Positions 61,968 through 64,000 of a DNA stretch of 64,000 bases are shown in pieces (the first letter of the stretch is position 1; every line of letters begins with the position of its first letter). The notes beneath the pieces were generated by a model. The model searched no databases. It worked only from the letters and a program-made list of their open reading frames with translations, and had not been told where the DNA came from. The stretch is taken from the NCBI GenBank assembly GCA_017511375.1, contig JAFWKJ010000012.1, forward strand, positions 62,001 through 126,000, written 5' to 3'. Both the position numbers and the translations under genes were made by a program. The stretch comes from Bacilli bacterium. Its GTDB lineage: Bacteria > Bacillota_I > Bacilli_A > RF39 > UBA660.

Positions 61968-62723
61968 TTATGATTCTTCTATCAATTCAACATACTGATT
62001 TGTGGTCTTATTAAAGACAAGAAGCGAATCAGGATTTACATGAAATAATACTTGCGTAATTGGGGTTGTTAAAACTTGGAGAACAATATCATCTTCTGCT
62101 GGAGATTGTTCCTTAACGTTGATTTGAACATTTTTTCCATAGACATCAATACCTACCACATCGATTTCATATCCTCCTGTATACTGAGTACCCATAGAAA
62201 CTGTAACTAAAGTCTTATTGTTATCCAACTTTTCTATATAGTATCCTCTTTTAGAATAATCGGAAGAACCCTCTACACGATCAAGTATTTCATAAGACAA
62301 ATCTGAAGTATCAACTTCTTTAACCATTGTATTTAAAGTCTTCTTTTGATTGTTATTTAATTGTTCTTCTCTTAAAGTAACCTCTTTTTGATTATTCTGA
62401 AAGAGTTCTTGAAACAACTCTTTATACTCCTTTGTATATTTTACTGGAAAAGAATACTCTTTTTTAGGATCACAGGGGTATGTGATACATTGAATCACTT
62501 CATATTTATCAACTACTATATACTTATCAGCAGGCACTATATCATACATACTATTATTAACATAATAATTAATATGATAACCAATATAATTGATATCTTT
62601 CTTTTCTGTTTCTTTTTTCTCTTTTTCTTTATGTTCACTATTTGTACTGAAGATGGCTACCACTCCCATACACAACAAAAACAAAGTAATAATCACGATA
62701 ATAAAGGCTAAATCTTTCTTCAT
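61968..62723 (-). CDS. Hypothetical anchored protein with PrcB-like C-terminal domain
   Basis: The start is at the ATG at 62723 (MKKDLAFIIVIIT), 5 bases after GGAGGT. The 251-residue protein has an N-terminal membrane anchor (about 5-25), a charged linker and an external part with CITYPCDPKKEY, ending in GTQYTGGYEIDVVGIDVYG and QSPAEDDIVLQVLTTPITQVLFHV. The latter matches the PrcB_C pattern. PrcB accessory proteins help an exported protease. The call is by eye. Confidence 0.6.
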   Translation of the reverse strand: MKKDLAFIIVIITLFLLCMGVVAIFSTNSEHKEKEKKETEKKDINYIGYHINYYVNNSMYDIVPADKYIVVDKYEVIQCITYPCDPKKEYSFPVKYTKEYKELFQELFQNNQKEVTLREEQLNNNQKKTLNTMVKEVDTSDLSYEILDRVEGSSDYSKRGYYIEKLDNNKTLVTVSMGTQYTGGYEIDVVGIDVYGKNVQINVKEQSPAEDDIVLQVLTTPITQVLFHVNPDSLLVFNKTTNQYVELIEES

Positions 62724-62751
62724 CTTACTACCTCCTATCATAATCATTATA

Positions 62752-62780
62752 ACAAAAAAAAGTACAAAAGTACTTTTTTA
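62752..62780 (-). terminator. Terminator after thrS
   Basis: An AGTAC / GTACT stem with loop aaaa, extended by A-T pairs and followed by a T run on the minus strand. Confidence 0.65.
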
Positions 62781-64000
62781 TTTTCTTAATTCTCTTTGTT
62801 CGATTTCATCCTTTATTGTTTTTACAAACTCTTCTTGAGAAACAGTTGTAGTTTCTTGATGACCAAACAAACGATAAGAAATCTGTTTATTTTCTTTTTC
62901 TTGATCTCCTAAAATAAGGGTATAAGGAACCTTGCTCGTCTGAGACTCTCTTAAACGATATCCCAATTTTTCATTTCTATCATCTAACTCAACTCTTATG
63001 TTTTCTCTTTGTAACAAATCAAACACTTCCCTTGCATACTCCCCTTGGAATTCTGAATTCACTGGCATAACAATTGCTTGAACAGGTGCCAACCATGTTG
63101 GTAAAATTCCCTTCGTTTCTTCAAGATAATAAGCAATCGTTCTATCTATTGAGCCAAATACTGCTCTATGTAAAACAACCGGTGTTTTTTTAGAACCATC
63201 TGGTGCAATATAAGATAAATCAAACTTCATTGGTAAACAGAAATCAATTTGACAAGTCGATAAACTAAATTCATTCCCAACCGCTGGTTTCACTTGAACA
63301 TCAAGTTTTGGTCCATAGAATGCTGCATCTCCAATCATCTCTCTATATGGAATTCCAATATCATCTAAAATTTTACGAAGAGAATTCTCTGCTTTATCCC
63401 ACATTTCATCATCTGGATAAAATTTTTCTTTATCTTCTGGATCGCGAAGTGCCAAATCAAATTTATAATCTGTAATGCCCAATTCTTTATAACATTCTAA
63501 TATTAAATCCACAACATTTTTAAATTCTTCTTCGATTTGATCTGGTGTGCAGAAAATGTGTGAATCATTTTGACAGAACGTACGTACTCTTTCAATTCCT
63601 TTTAAAGATCCACTTGTCTCATAACGACAATCTCTTGCGATTTCAGCAATTCTTAATGGTAAATCTCTATAAGAATGAATTTCATTAGAATACATTACCA
63701 TATGGTGTGGACAGTTCATAGGACGTAATACATATTGTTCATCTTCTACTTCCATGATAGGGAACATAGCGTCTTTATAATGATCTAAGTGTCCACTTGT
63801 TTTATAAAGCTCTACATTACCAAGAGGTGGTGTCTGAACATGTTTATAACCTCTTTTGATTTCCTTATTACGAATATAGTTTTCCAATTCATTCCATAAT
63901 ATAAACCCATTAGGTAAATACATTGGTAATCCTCTTCCGACTAAATCACTCATCATATAAATACCTAAATCTTTTCCTATTTTTCTATGATCTCTTTCAG
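62778..64000 (-). CDS. thrS: Threonyl-tRNA synthetase, N-terminus beyond window
   Basis: The frame continues upstream of the ATG at 63956 to the window edge, reading ERDHRKIGKDLGIY, the start of the catalytic domain, so the N-terminal TGS and editing domains lie outside. Visible: RPMNCPHHM (zinc Cys and His), RDCRYETSGSLKGIERVRTFCQNDSHIF (motif 2) and VVLHRAVFGSIDRTIAYYLE (motif 3), then the anticodon-binding domain (WLAPVQAIVMPVN... to the end). It charges tRNA-Thr; two tRNA-Thr genes lie at 18.9-19.0 kb. Confidence 0.96.
   Translation of the reverse strand, partial: ERDHRKIGKDLGIYMMSDLVGRGLPMYLPNGFILWNELENYIRNKEIKRGYKHVQTPPLGNVELYKTSGHLDHYKDAMFPIMEVEDEQYVLRPMNCPHHMVMYSNEIHSYRDLPLRIAEIARDCRYETSGSLKGIERVRTFCQNDSHIFCTPDQIEEEFKNVVDLILECYKELGITDYKFDLALRDPEDKEKFYPDDEMWDKAENSLRKILDDIGIPYREMIGDAAFYGPKLDVQVKPAVGNEFSLSTCQIDFCLPMKFDLSYIAPDGSKKTPVVLHRAVFGSIDRTIAYYLEETKGILPTWLAPVQAIVMPVNSEFQGEYAREVFDLLQRENIRVELDDRNEKLGYRLRESQTSKVPYTLILGDQEKENKQISYRLFGHQETTTVSQEEFVKTIKDEIEQRELRK

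Overview
The window is about 64 kb of AT-rich chromosome from a Bacillota bacterium. It looks like an uncultured gut lineage of Bacilli near the Mollicutes/Erysipelotrichia type (RF39/RFN20-like); this placement is inferred from gene content and order, not from a marker tree. TGA is a stop (for example at 25239-25241) and Trp is TGG, so the code is standard rather than mycoplasmal. Most genes are on the minus strand in short units, many ending in a hairpin terminator. I see no rRNA, insertion sequence, phage or CRISPR array, and no gene-free stretch longer than 300 bases.

Region by region (minus strand unless stated). 1-9.4 kb: a truncated unknown gene, then three paralogous membrane-anchored surface proteins with 1, 4 and 3 InlB-type repeats. 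A three-gene glycosylation cassette (multi-membrane GT-C-like protein, GtrB-like GT2, GtrA-like flippase) lies between the second and third. 9.4-16.5 kb: yneF, sirA-like and tkt in the Bacillus order, a P-type Ca2+ ATPase and small membrane proteins. 16.5-20 kb: a zinc-ribbon protein with a Glu/Pro/Thr linker, two tRNA-Thr, a plus-strand glycerophosphodiester phosphodiesterase and tRNA-Arg. 20-26 kb: lipoprotein, esterase, two PlsC acyltransferases, NAD kinase, a HAD nucleotidase and a YlbL protease. 26-31 kb: plus-strand YlbJ, two pseudopilins and a plus-strand PilB/ComGA-type ATPase. 31-43 kb: tmk, an HD hydrolase, hemW, lepA, two M16 proteins (ymfH, ymfF), deoD, ftsK/spoIIIE, efp and rpmG. 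43-48.4 kb: a putative type VII secretion-like locus (DUF4176 protein, a 1075-residue repeat-rich protein, a WXG100-like protein) next to a class B-like sortase. 48.4-57 kb: PBP2, a DUF2624-like protein, endonuclease IV set among three pseudopilins, a GHL10 hydrolase, a DUF421 protein and membrane proteins. 57-64 kb: trmK, rpoD, dnaG, two related unknown proteins, a PrcB-domain protein and thrS, which runs off the edge.

The strongest theme is the cell surface. Four proteins end in a Pro-x-Thr motif, a hydrophobic segment and a basic tail, which is the layout of a sortase signal, and a sortase-like gene is in the window. That sortase has the His and Cys but appears to lack the catalytic Arg. 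Three of the four have Pro/Ser/Thr/Asp stalks, and a Gtr-type cassette lies among them, so glycosylated surface fibres are a plausible but untested reading. A second theme is a type IV pilus/competence-like system with its ATPase and five pseudopilins split between two sites and no platform protein or prepilin peptidase in view. Homologues of Bacillus sporulation genes (sirA, ylbJ, spoIIIE) occur without any spore-specific gene in the window.
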